Shown piece after piece: positions 12,201-24,930 of a DNA stretch of 64,000 bases (position 1 is its first letter; each line of letters begins with the position of its first letter). The position numbers were made by a program, and so were the translations under genes. The notes under the pieces are model-generated. The model saw only the letters and a list, made by a program, of their open reading frames with translations, did no database searches and was not told the origin of the DNA. Origin of the DNA: Luscinia megarhynchos (lineage: Eukaryota; Chordata; Aves; Passeriformes; Turdidae); assembly GCA_034336665.1 (NCBI GenBank), contig CM067569.1, forward strand, positions 19,165,820 through 19,229,819. Direction: 5' to 3'.

Positions 12201-15200
12201 CTGATATAATCCTCACATGCAGGTAGAGCAAGCATTAAAATCCTTGGATATGTTCATACAGCCAGGTACAAGCCTCCAAGGTCACTCCTTGGAAGTGCAT
12301 AGCCTGCATCACATCTTTCTGAGCATAGGGCTACCCAAGAGCACCAGGCACAGGAGCTCATGGCCAAGCAGACCAAGACAAGCTGTATGCAGCCCACACA
12401 TAAGGCATTTAGGGGACAGTCAGGGGTGGTCTGTCCTTTTAGACCTGTATAGATACAGCCTCTATTCCCACCAGGAGAACACAGGGCAGAACCAAAAGCA
12501 GACCCATGATCTGAGAGCTCAGTTCTGACCTGTGCCCAAAGAGCAATCATACATGGTGCCAACAAGTTTTGATCCATTCATGGTCCTCCCTGCCCTAAGC
12601 TATGACAGTAGGGCCAAGCAGGATCAAAACCTCTTCCAACCTGCCTTTGTCCCCAGTCTGATCTGTGAAGTAATAAATAGTGATAAATCTTGACAGAGAG
12701 CATCCAAGTGTCTGGCATGCTGTGGAGGGTGAGGGCAAGGCAGCTTCTGCTACAGGAGATGATCTCTGGCCTGCCTTTCTTGATGACCCCAGAGAATTCA
12801 CACCGCCCTGCTCCCTCCTCTTGAAAGGTGATAACAAAGGTGTGAGTTTCTAAGCCTGACTGGCTCATGGAGTTAAAACCCAGTGAACCTGACCAGATCA
12901 GTGATAAAGCCAGAGCTCTGCTGAATTGGTCATTCTCTTGCTCTCCCCTTCTCTTGCCTGACCCCTCTTTTGCATGGTTCATAGAATCGGCAAAACTCCC
13001 TGACACAGAAACTGGAAGACACTCGATCTGTCGGTAACAATTTCCAGCAGCTCTGACAGGAACAGGCAGAGCACAGGAAGAATGAAAAAAAAAGGGAAAA
13101 GGGAAAAAAAAGAAAAGAAGATAATTCCATCTACCTTGTATTCTCCCTTTTGTTTTTCCTTTGGCTACCTCTCTTTCCTGGTGCTGTGTGTCTCCTTTCC
13201 TTTGTCTGCAGCTGGACACAGTAGGCGCCCACCTTGAGCCATAAAAGAGACTAGCTCATCCCAGAGGAAAGACTACCCAGAGAAGGGTAGATTAAACCTC
13301 TCTTACTTTAAAGTCCCCACAGCACCTGCAGCATGCTGGCTCCCTGTCCTGATTGCTCACACTGGCAGGGAGGCTTGGAACAGGTAAGGAACGTCAGTAG
13401 AGAGCATGAGGCTGGCGATGATTTATATATCCACATAATATCTACATTTTTGTCACCTTTGCTGGGGCTGAGGGGAAGCTTTCATTCATTTTATTTTGCA
13501 GAGTTAAGTGTGGCCTGGAACCAGTCAGTGTGTTTTTACCCACTAGATGCATTGCTCTGTCTTTGATCCTTCCTGATGCACAGTGGGCTTCACAGAGTAT
13601 TGTGGGTCTGTGAGAAGTCAAGGTGTGCAGACCAAGATTTCTGCAGCTGCTTCTTAGCTGTACATCTGACTCACAGACTGACACTGTCACTAAGGAGGCT
13701 GGATTCTGAAACCCAGGTAGCTCCTGCCCATCCTGGAGTTCTGATGTCCTTCACTAAGCAAAAATCATCCTGGCTAAGTGTCTAGGGAGAGGCAAGCACA
13801 CAGGATGACACCTACCTTTTCAGACAACACCCACCCTCCTAGCCAAACATTAGATCAATGAGTGCTATAGAGAGAGGAATCTGTATTGTGTCTTCAGAGC
13901 TGTGTTTTCCCCATCTCCTTCTCCCACTGAGGGGTAGGTTTTTCAGAACAGGTGATCTTTTGAAGGAGGTATGTGAGATGATAAGGAGGAGAAGCCATTG
14001 CTCTGATGGGCTAAAGGCCAAGAAACAGCAGTATTTATTACACAGGACTAACTTCCACCATGATTGAACCTGGCTATCATATTGTCATACAACTTGCTCC
14101 TTCAGAATATACACACCCTTGGAAGAGTCCAGCTTGAAAATAAGATCTTATATGATACAAGTCACCTGTAGAGAGGCAAGAAGGGAGAGAACTGGAGGAG
14201 AAACAGAACGGGTGACAAGAGCCAAAACACACAGAGCACACTTGGTTATCAAAAGTCACAGCAAGTCAGGATTTTACATTTAGCCCAGGCACCACTTGTG
14301 AGACACCAGCAGGACACGACACAGGGTGATATCACCAGCAGGGTGTTATCCACCATGAAGCCCTTTCCTTTAAAAGAAAAAGCATATCTGGCTCAGAACC
14401 TACACCATTTCATGGCCTAGATGACACTAGGTCCATGAGTCTAAGACACACTGAGTGATTTATTTTTCACTCTTGACACAGGCAGGAATTCAGAATAAAA
14501 GCTTTACACCTTCTGCTCTGGTAGAAACATCATCATCGGTGTCCATTTAAAGCAGGAGTTGGTCCCAGAGTTGAAGAGAAGACTGAAATCTAACTTTGGA
14601 AGTGATCAGAGCTTGGATTCTCCCCAAAGGCAAGATTTTGACTTTCCAACTAGCTCTTTTCTGTGCCAAGATCAAGCTTTTATGGTGCCCAGCCTCACTT
14701 GCTCTGAGTATCATGGCACATCAACAAAAGGAAACCCAACACGTGAAGTTGCAATTGCCCTTCCTGTCCAAACAGCTGATCAGAGCTGTGCCAAAAGCTG
14801 CTGCTTGTTTCCTTCTCAAGAGATAATTACAGCATCTAGAAAGCACCATTTGCCATGCTGCTTTTAATTCATATCAGCAGAACAGACAGCTACTGCTACA
14901 CTTGCTCAGGGGCTGCAGGTAGAAGTCTGGGAAGGATGGAGTTGTTCCAGCTTCAGCTGCAAAGGGCTGGGACACACACAGCTCTCACTGCTGTCACCCT
15001 TTGCTTTGCCTCGACCCACAGTCCACTCTGCTTTCTGTGTCTGCTCCACAAACCATTTAGGCATCTGTAGCCAGAGGTTGAACCCATTGCTGAGAAGGGA
15101 AGGGTAACCTTGTGCTTGAGACACTGGTGCTGCCTGGAAGAACAGGAGTTCAGGTCTGCTGCAGGATCCCTGACCATGTCCTGGGGAAGTTGCAAAATCT

Positions 15201-17380
15201 CCACAGGCTTTTGGGGCTTACTTCCCTTCAGCTAGCCAGAGAAGCTACCATAGCCTGGCTGGTGAGGCAGGTGGTGTGTGCTGCTGCAGTCTGGCTGAGT
15301 GCTCCAGCAACTGCTGACAGGGGCAATGGTGAAATCTGGGGCAGCAGGGACAAGGGGTGGATGTCACACACCACAGGCTGTTTGCTGGTGTGACAAGGGG
15401 AAGCCCAGAAGTGGGATACACAATAAAGGAAAGAGAAAAGGAGAGGCAAATTGGACATCTCAGGAGTGAGCAGGAAGAAACTATAACACTTGAGAAAACT
15501 AGAACTGTCCTTGCAAACCTGGCAGCCATGTCCTTATGGACTGAACAGCCTTCAGAGCAGCTGCTGACTCCTGTCGTGCTGTACACAGCACCAAGCACTG
15601 CAAAGCCCAGCTGAGATGGGGCCACCAGGCCATGGAGAGCAGCAGTGAAAACAGAACAGACAAACTCAATTCATGGAACATCCCTCAAACAGAAAGCACA
15701 CACAGCGAGCCACAAATGCTTCTAGTGAATCTGAAAGCAAGTCCTCTTTAAGGTCAGAATTGGCCCAAATAACCTATAAGTGCACTAACTGATGAAAAGC
15801 CAGAGTGACTCAAAACCTAGGGAGTCTCAGGCATGGGAAATCAGGGCAAGGAAAGTGAAGAAGCAAATCGAGCCTGCCTGGTACAGCTGCAACCTCTTGC
15901 AAGTCAGCACAGAGTGGATGCTTTAAGATTCTATCCACCACAACCACACCAAATTCAGAGTGCCAGCATGGCAGTTTGAAGTGAAACAGTCAAGTAGCTG
16001 GATACCAAGGATAAATAAGATTTCTGCTAATCCTGCTTTCACAGCAGGATACTAGAAAATTTAGCTGACCTTTGTTAAATAAGCTCAATGGGTCCCTTGA
16101 GAGATGGTGAATTACTGTGAGTGAGCAAAGAATGTCTGCCCTGGGCTATAGCCTGCAGAGAGAGCTTTTTCTTACACAAGAGGCTGCAATCCACCCCCCT
16201 TCCCTGGACAACATGTTTCTTTCATGCTACAGGGAATAGCCCCCCCCCAAGCTACTGCAAGGCAAGCCAGTTGTACCACATGTGCAGAACATCTCTCAGC
16301 AGCACAGGAGACACTCCACACCGTGCAGCTTTTCAGCTGTGGCACTGGGAACTCTCCCCAGGAAAGCTGAGCTGCCAACAGAGCACTTGCTGCCCCATGT
16401 CACTGCCATGGCTCCTGTTTCCCTGCTCACAGGTTTGTCCTCTGACTGCCAGTCACCTGTGTAGGGCAGTCAGGGGATAAGGGAGGACAGGCAGCAGCTT
16501 GGAGACAAGTCCATCATGGACTTTAATCTCACTGGACCCTTTACTAACACACTCTGAATCCATTGACAAAACATGGACCATAATGTTACAACAGCCAGAT
16601 GCAGACAGACTAAAATTTCATTGCTACACACACATTTCCACTGGGAAATAAAAAAATTTCACACCTGTCCACCTGTTCCAGCTTGACTAGCTGGGATTTA
16701 GACCACTAACCTGACTGGCTGAGGAAGATGAGACAGAGCAAGGTAACACAAAACTTTTTCCTCTGTGCTCTGTTCCGTCTGTGTTGATGAGACACAGTGG
16801 TCACAAAGGGTGGCATCAGTTGAGACATTGACATGCTGCAGGAGCTGCAGACTATTTCCTTTCCAAGCATAATAAGACAGAAAACAGTATTTACAAAGCT
16901 GCATCTAAGATCTTCCATTCAGCATCTAACAAGCTGGATTAGAAAACCAGTCTGGGCCAACCTCTTTAGAGTGAACTGAGCTAGGACAAATCCCACCCAG
17001 AAAAGATATGTCCAGAACTACATTTCTGGGTACCCACAATTGCTGCAGGTGCCACTACTTTTTCCTTTCACAACCTCAGATAATAAGAAGGAGTAGGGAT
17101 GGGAGAATTTCAATCAAAGTACTTTTTTTCCATTTCTCATTCTTTAAGGAACCCCTGGGTACCTGAATAGACAAATACCTGGAATGCCCACTCATAGCAA
17201 ATTAAAAACAAAAAGTGTGCTTCAGATTGTTGGCTTCCCTTTATTTCTCTCTCTCTCTCATCTCCTCCCAACTCCGACCTCTCTAAAATTCTCAACTGAA
17301 ACAGATCACAGATTCCAGTGTCCATAAAAGCAGGAACATTTTTATTTTAGTTTTGAAGCCTATTTCAATGACCCTGCTGA

Positions 17381-17392
17381 GGCAGGGGGCGG
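17381..17392 (+). promoter_or_regulatory. Possible CTCF-like core
   Basis: GGCAGGGGGCGG matches the central CTCF core, but the upstream half of the consensus is weak. Low confidence. Confidence 0.25.
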
Positions 17393-20099
17393 TGAGGAAA
17401 CAGGATCATTCATCGTGGCTGAGCAGTACAATTCCATTTGCCAGGCTCTGAAATGAGACACTGCTGATGAAGTCAAAAAAGGAAAATGCTCCTCTGTGTC
17501 ATTTTTCTCCTTTTCTCCACCCCAAGTCTTTTATATGTCTTCCCCCCTCTCTACCCCTTCAGTCTCCCTAGCAGGCTCTCTGGAGATAAACGGGGAGGGA
17601 AGCAGAAAGAATGGTATCTCAAGGGAAACCCACACCTCTCAATATTCAGAATATTGAATATGAAATGTCAGAGGAGTTATCAATCTCACTTTGAAGGCAC
17701 AAGGAGCTTAATTTGTTAGCGCAGGATGCAAAAGGGGCCTTCCAGAGCCATTCACTGGCTCTTCAAAGCACATTTCACCACTGGAGGTTTGTGATTGCTC
17801 ACTCTACACAGTGTCCAAGTAGGAAAGGGAGCCACATTCAGTCCCACCAATCTGTCCTAGGCAGCAAGAGAAGGTGCAGACAAGCAGAAGAATATACAAT
17901 GGCAGCAGTGTTGTACAGAGGAGCAGCATGAGGTGAGGGCTAATTCTTAGCTGGTGGAAAGTCACATGCTACTTCAATTATCCTCCAAGATAGGATGATG
18001 CAGCTCAAAACATGTAAGGAAATTAAGCAAACCCTCTGCTGACACCAGTGACCACAGCAGCTGTGAAACCAGTTGAGCCTAATCCTTTCCCTCAACCTTA
18101 GGCTCACCCCTTGTCATCATCAAGATATCAGCACTCTTCCTTACCTCTCCCCTAACTTCAGTGCATGCAGACAGAAGCCCCAGTGAGGCCAGAGTGGCCT
18201 GAGATTTGACAAATAGCCCCAGCTCAATAATGACATGCTACAAAGCAGTATGGAGGACTGGATCCTGGCTGACAGCAGAGCAGAGGCAGAGTGGGGATTG
18301 GGCTCCAGTAAGATCAGTAGAAAACAATACTTGTAGGGCATCTCCAAAACCAGAGATATATATTTATACACACACACTGTCAGTACAAAGTTTCCAAGTG
18401 AAAGGTGCCAGCTCTGTTCCAAGCAAAGAGAGGGGGCAGGACTGCTCACTGGGGAAGAAAGAGAACACTGGGGCCATAGGCTGCAGGTTATGGCTGGTGT
18501 GTCTGGCTCCCACCTCCTTGGCAGCCCCACAGCTCAGGAGCCTGGCATTCCCAACCAACACCTGTTTTCTACATTGTGTGATCCATAACCTTCAAGTTTG
18601 CACACCATCCCTCTTCAGGACAACCAGTAGGGAGAGGTTTCAATCTTCCCCTAATTCATCTCTCTGACTACGCCCTGACTTTATTCCTAAACATCAGTGC
18701 TTGTATATGAACACATAGTATGTGACCCAGTTCTTTCTTCACTTGCTATCAAACTGCAGACAAATCAGATATGTGCTAGTTCCAGGGACTTACAAGAGAT
18801 CTTGTGTGTTATTCTCTGACAAACATTTTCAAGCCTTGAAAATAAAGGTTTGATTCTTAGTTGCACATTCTCTACTACTAAGAGTGTTTGCTGCTCACAA
18901 GTTAGTGGAAGTTGCACACCCATTGAGGGGATGGGACAGGAAACCAAACCTTGGCACCTCACAGTATTCAGCGCATCCTGCTTAAGAACCAACTTCTCTC
19001 CCCAGGTACAACTCCCTTGATTCCCAGGGAGCTACTCTGATTTAAGCTGACTTAACATTTGGACCCCAAGTTCTATACAAGAAAGTTGAAAATGCTGGAC
19101 TGTTGCTGTTTCCTGCAGAGCCAGCATGTGGAAATGAGGTGCTGTTGTTTATGACAGCAGAAAAAAATCTCCTGGTCTCAAACATGACCTTTCCATCAGA
19201 GGTCACCAAAAAGTCATCAGTGATTTCATCAGATATCAACCAACTCAATTGCCCTTACGTGCACACAGAGCAGTAGCAACGTACAGGTCACACTCATTTC
19301 CTTGTGTGAGTCAGTCACTCTGAGCCCAAGGCCACCAGTTAGAAGAAAGAAAGATCGTCCGAGATCCTGAATTAGATTTCTGCTCTTGGCTCAGATCTCA
19401 TTCTCAGAAATATGCCTACTGAATGATTACAGGAATAATACACCCTGTTTAGTGTTAGAGGAGGGTGTCCTAGGGACAAGGGGGCTGCACAACAGTATCT
19501 ACCAACACCCCAGCTCAGCTGTGGATGTGCTCTGGCATATTTACCCTGTGGACTTTGTATGGCTGTTGCCCAATGCTAGCTTGGGAAAGACAATAAAGAG
19601 ATGAAAGAATAATACAGACATGAGGGTGACTATTTTCCAAAGAGGAAACACTTGCTCTAGCTGTCAATGATTTACAGGGTCATGTTGTTCATTGTTGACA
19701 TATTTTATTGTCATTATTTATCACACTCACTGCAGGAGCCCTAAGGAGCCCTGCACAGGAACTTGGGCCATGTAGCACAAGGTGATGTACAAATACAGAA
19801 AGCTGTCAGGGGGGTAAAGGCACCGGAGTCCTGCCAGCTGCTGCCACTGCAGAAGATACTGCAGATTCACAGCAGGACATAAAAGAGGCGGTAGGGGGAA
19901 GATGGCAGGTGTCCAGAGTGCCAGAGTATTTCCAGCTCAGCATAGAACAAAAAGATTCTCTTCACTCCATCAAGTTTATAGAGTTAAGTTCACAAATGCT
20001 AAATGCTTGCATCGTTTTTAATGCTTTCTTACTGGCCACAAGGCTGTCAAAATGCAGAGTAACTGCCTGCACAGTCAGAATCCCGAACAGGAGATTACC

Positions 20100-20120
20100 C
20101 AATAATAATAATTATTATTG
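20100..20120. repeat. Perfect AT-rich palindrome (10-bp arms)
   Basis: CAATAATAAT, one A, then ATTATTATTG. The arms are perfectly complementary with a single-base centre. It is a short interrupted (AAT)n/(ATT)n microsatellite that could extrude as a hairpin. Confidence 0.85.
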
Positions 20121-21564
20121 GTGTTATTACTACAGATTTATATCTCTATCATGATCTCTCTATCAAGAGAAATGTACTCTCCTTGCGAAATAACATTTGC
20201 TTTGCTCTTCACAGAAAAATTAGAGCATTTACAGGCAAAAATATACCTGCAAGTTACTCCGAAAGCACTCCAAGGAGGCAGAGTGTGTACATTTGCAGCT
20301 GTTTAGCCTATGATCACTTCTGTAGTGGTGTAAGTCAGGAGCCATGCTGCAGACACTCCACTAACACTGTTTCACATGAAAACCCCGCAGCCGTGGGCAG
20401 GGAGAGCACAGCCAGGCCCTGTCTGAGATCTCCCCGTGTCCAATGCTGTTACTCATTACAAAGCCTGATCACAGTGCCCAGGGGCTCCTAGCAAGGCCAA
20501 AGTCCCCTCCACTGCATTCATGGTCAGTAATGACACACAGCACCTGCTTCAACAATGTGCAGTGAAAGGAGACAGAAACCCAGGTATGTTCTGGATACAT
20601 TCTCAGATGATGAAAATACTGCCAAGTCTTGCAATTCAATGGTGAGCCCATACAAGTCACAATTTTTCTTCAAGCCTCAGCTCCAGTCTAGTGAGTAGAT
20701 AAGATCTTGCAGAAAAAGGCTACTCTTTTACCTAAAGAAGCCTCACCACTCAGACCTTCAGGCTGGCCTTTCTGCCCATTTCTGATTTCCAACTGCATCT
20801 TCAGTGCATGGCTGAGCTGGCTCTCAATTCTATTTATGCTAAATCAGTCTAGAAGGAATGAGAAGTCCAAAGAACAAAACAATGGGAAAGAAAGAATGGT
20901 TAACAAGTGCCACTACGATCCTTGTGAGCCAAAACTGACACAAACTTTTCAAACTGAATTTTTAGTGTGCCTGAACTTGAGTGAGAATTTTCAATTCAAC
21001 CTGCATATTGATTTTACTTACTTATTATTCAGATCTAAAGAAATCCTTTATCTCTGTCAAAAAAAAATTACATAAATAAAGTGAAATACCAAGACACACT
21101 AGGAAAGAATAGAAACACACCACTGCTCCAAGACAGTGGTGGGAGCTATGCAGAGTTGGCAGCCACAACCCAACAGTGTGGCTCCTCCCTGCTCTGGGTG
21201 AGCTCTGTGCTGTGTTATTTTAGTTAAAGGGAGTAACCCAAGTCTCCCAAAGAGCAGCTGCTGCTCTTACCCATACACAGAGTTACTAACAAACCAAAAA
21301 ATGACAATAACCCCACTTAGGATGAGAGAATGTGCTAACCCTCCAGAGAGGAGGAAAGCCATGGCTGCTAGCACACAGCTCAAAGGCCTCTCTGAAGTAC
21401 AGCATCCTTCCTGGACCATCCTACAGGACTCAGAGACACACACAACTCCACAGCACTGCCAAAAGACTTTCAGGAAGTTCCTGGGAGACAGCTTCAGGAC
21501 CATGTCCCACAGTGCCTGTACCAGAAGAAGGATCCCCTTCAGTACCTCTTTGCACCTTAGCATG

Positions 21565-21780
21565 AAATCACTGACTGGATGAGGTCAGAAGGAGTTACAG
21601 AGATTGTTATATTCAACCATCCTGTCCAAACCAAGATCAACAAGAGCGAGGTTTCTCAGGGCTGTGTCCAGTCAGTTCTTAAATATCTCCACAGATGGAG
21701 ACCCCACAAGCTCTCTGTGAAACCTATTCTAGTGCTTGACCACCCCATAGCAATTATTGGTACATGGCTTACATGTGGAG
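21565..21780 (-). mobile_element. Decayed CR1 LINE 3' fragment
   Basis: The + strand reads as the reverse complement of a CR1 3' end. The words for rising to the conserved segment are present in order: GGCTGTGTCCAGTC, TTAAATATCTCCACAGATGG, AGACCCCACAAGCTCTCTGTG and CTAGTGCTTGACCACCCC. All are close to the CR1 consensus as I know it from bird genomes. The terminal octamer repeat is lost and the ends are diffuse. CR1 is the dominant retroposon of birds and other sauropsids, which supports the taxonomic assignment. No reverse-transcriptase frame survives in this short tail piece. Confidence 0.75.
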
Positions 21781-23235
21781 CTATTTGGCCATCTCCTAAC
21801 CTGCTGACCATGCATCAGAAATTAAATAAAATAACTCCACTGTCCCTAGTCAGCATGTTACTAGTGGTGTAAGAATACTACTGCAATAGCACTTGGAGCC
21901 CAGCTGGAGCTCGAGAGCCCATATGTTACATCTGTCACACCATGAACAGACCAGACACAGAAAGAGAAGAAACAGGATATAGAGAAGTGGTGTGGTTCAG
22001 CTCAGCCCATACAATAGGCAGGACTGATCCCAGGGTCTCTAAATCCTCTGCTCACAGCATCCAGAGAACCATGCTAACACATCCACATTAAAGCATTTAT
22101 GTTTTGCTTCACCACCAACACTGGTGACATATTTCATAGTAAGTACAAGCTGACACAAGTTTAGCTTTACCTTTTCCTGCTCATAGACCCAAAAAAGGCT
22201 TTCTAGAAGACAGCTCCTTGTTTGAGCATTTAATACATAAGGCACATGCTCAAATCTCAATTGCAGCAATTTCCCTTCAGAAGAATTTTCATTCCTATGT
22301 AAGACATCTGAGGTCACTAAAGATATCTGCCCTTACCACTGCAACATGGATTCACCATGGAAAGAGCACCTAGCCACAAAGTAGGGATTTTCTGATGGAC
22401 CAAGAGCCATGTTATGTCTACAGGCTTCTTAGAAGGTCACAGATTTTCTTCTCATTAAAACTGCCAGGTGCAAACACACCCCCCCAGTGTGATCTCATTG
22501 TGGGGCTGTGCAACTTCTCTATCCAGTGCCCTCAGAAACACCACTTTTTGCATTTGTTGCCTTCTGCCAGCACTTTTCTGGTTAAAGGCAGAGCTGAGGG
22601 AAAGTTAAAGAGCAGCAGCAGCTGCTCCGGTGTCTTCCCCAGCTGTTCAGCCATGTTCAGCCCGTTAACAGTTTGAGAAATCATTCGTCAGCAAAGGTTT
22701 TGCTGCCTTGCAGGCTTATCTCTGAAACAACATGGTACTTACAGAAAATCTCACTCTCACCCTGCCACACTTAGCACCTAAAAACCCTTTGTCATTTCTT
22801 AACCCACCATATTCCCTACTCTCTCTTTGGGTTGTAGAAATTATTTGGTGCCTTGATGGACAGAAATGTGAAGAAGCATCCACTCAGTAAAGACTATCTG
22901 CATGCACTCACAAAGGTTAACCTGAATGTTTCATGAATTTAAAAAGTTTTTCTGAATCCTGTGCTTCAGCATGCATCCCTGCTAGAGTGTTTTCTTCTGC
23001 TGACTATCATTCAATTACTGTTATGATTCTCTGTTACAGGGATTGATTGCAGAGGTCAGTGAAAGGAAGATTACAAGGAGTGTTAATGTTGAGATTGGGA
23101 TATGGTGGAGATCAGGGTGGAGCAGAGTGGCTCATGTCCAGAGTTACAGCCAGTCAAATTACAGACAGCAAAGGGCAGTTTAAGAAGGCCAGTGTTAGGA
23201 CCTCTTAACACCAGGTATCAAGGACTTGGAAGTGA
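21781..23235. other. Gene-desert sequence, nothing recognised
   Basis: Ordinary sequence downstream of the CR1 relic. No exon, CpG island or repeat was recognised. Confidence 0.65.
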
Positions 23236-23365
23236 ACCACAGTGACAAGAGCTAATTGCCGGCGGGATGCAGCCAGGACAAATTACAAGTGCTAACTGCC
23301 AATTAAAATGACAGGGCCAATATCAGGGCCACTTCAAAGATCAATTATGGGATTACAGCAAAGGT
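23236..23365. promoter_or_regulatory. Candidate regulatory element with a 16-bp direct repeat
   Basis: A 16-base word at 23245-23260 recurs at 23285-23300 with two mismatches (ACAAGAGCTAATTGCC versus ACAAGTGCTAACTGCC). The start-to-start spacing is exactly 40 bases. CAATTAAAATGACAG and ATCAATTATGGGATTA follow. CpGs are retained (GCCGGCGGG). The texture is enhancer-like; function is inferred. Confidence 0.4.
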
Positions 23366-24814
23366 CTGCAAGCACATAGGAACAAAGCCCACCTGCAGCC
23401 ACACAGAGAAACTCAGATGAGGAGCTTCCAAAAGTGGGAGAAGACTTTTTTGCCTTGAGGCAGCTGGAAGACAGAGGCTCGGTCTCTTACAGCTGGCACA
23501 ACTGAGGTTCAGGACGTTCAGGAAACAGTGCTGATTTACTCCAGCTGGGGTTTCAGCTGTGAGGCCTTTGCTGGTGGTAGGAGTAAGATATGGCTTATCT
23601 TCTTCATGGTTTTAACAGCCCTATGGTTGTAAAAGACCTACCAAGAGGGGCAGGAGACAGATGTCTTTACAAAAGGCTCACTGGAAAAACAGCACAGCTC
23701 TATCGGCCTGAGGAACCAGCCAGGTGTGAAAACCAGACCTCCTGTACTGTTTCTTTGCTAGTGTTGACACCAGTGAATCTGGGATCAGAGGTTTTAAACT
23801 CAGCCCTGCTCTTTCTGTGCTTAATTCACTGTCCATCCACAAGCACATTATGTAGTGTGTGAAAGGGCTCCTCAGACCTCTGCTGAGCACTCCAGTCATT
23901 TCAGAGCAAAAGACAGAGCTTTATTAATAACTTCAGAGACTTTTTCCTCTGTTTGCAGAACACTCACATTGCACTTAGGACCTGACCCATATTCTGAGCT
24001 CACTTAGACCTTCTCACCCCTTTTGAAGATATCTAGACATAACCATTGCACAATCATAACAGGGATATAAAAATGCCATCTTTCCTTTGCCTTCCAAAGC
24101 CATCTAGGTGAGGACTGAGGCCAGAGCATAGGGTGGGCAGGTAGAGAAGCCACACTGGGCTGGAGGAACCTATGTGTAGACTTCCCTAGAGCCTGGACTT
24201 TGATTTGTTCCAAGAAAGATGCTCTTGTTCAGGATATTCCAGTTGCAAAATTCTGTTCTAGGTTTGCTCTCCCACTTGTATCAATCCACCAATAGTTCAA
24301 TGATCCCAGCTTGGAACAAAATTGCTTAGTGCCCACAGAGACTGACCACACCCACCTTTGGGGCAGAACACATCACTCCAGAATCTTTCACACATGAAGG
24401 AGACAGTGATTCTCTGCATGCCAAACCTAGAAAGCTCAAATTACACAGTACTAAATACCACAGAAGCTGCCCAGATTTCTTTGGAACTGCAAGACCCACA
24501 CTGAAGTTAACTGCAACCTGACAGCACAACCAAGATGGCACCAAAACCCAACCCCAAAAAGCCTGGCATTGTTATCCAAGCCTTGCACTGCCCTTACCCT
24601 GCCCAGCTCCCAGGCTATGCTGGAGCTCCGTTTGCCAGGCTCCCAGATGATGTCCCTTTCACTGGCTGGACGAGATCCCCTCAGTGCTGAGCAGTGCAGA
24701 GGCAGCCAGTCAGAGCTGCACTGCCTCCTCAGCTCACCTCCAGGATGCTGCTGTAAATCCAAAGAGAGATTATTTTACCTGCCACAGTGTTACCTCCTTG
24801 ACTGCCAGCAACGG
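23366..24814. other. Gene-desert sequence, nothing recognised
   Basis: Ordinary sequence with short unrelated open frames only. Confidence 0.65.
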
Positions 24815-24930
24815 CAAAGGGACTGGTGAAAAATGCTGTAAATTAATTAACATCAGACCTCTTGTAGCTGTTTGTTACTGTAAACAAACATTTTAATATG
24901 CAGTAATTAATTAAATCTGCCATGCTGTCC
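24815..24930. promoter_or_regulatory. Candidate regulatory element with inverted forkhead sites
   Basis: Two TAATTAATTAA blocks (near 24838-24850 and 24903-24914) flank a perfect inverted repeat: GTTTGTT (24870-24876), ACTGTA, AACAAAC (24883-24889). The arms match forkhead TGTTTGY/RCAAACA cores in opposite orientation. TTTTAATATGCAGTAATTAATT follows. The symmetrical arrangement is unusual for random AT-rich DNA. Confidence 0.45.

Larger units (their letters stand above)
9216..21564. other. Gene-desert sequence, no gene recognised
   Basis: About 12 kb of ordinary sequence with no convincing exon, CpG island or transposon. Short open frames are scattered on both strands with no shared frame, splice sites or domain resemblance. 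A CTCF-like core lies at 17381-17392 and a perfect AT hairpin at 20100-20120. Confidence 0.65.

Noticed and set aside
12578..13219. 213-codon open frame on the - strand
   Set aside because: No domain, low-complexity Lys/Phe segment, no splice or promoter context; taken as chance.
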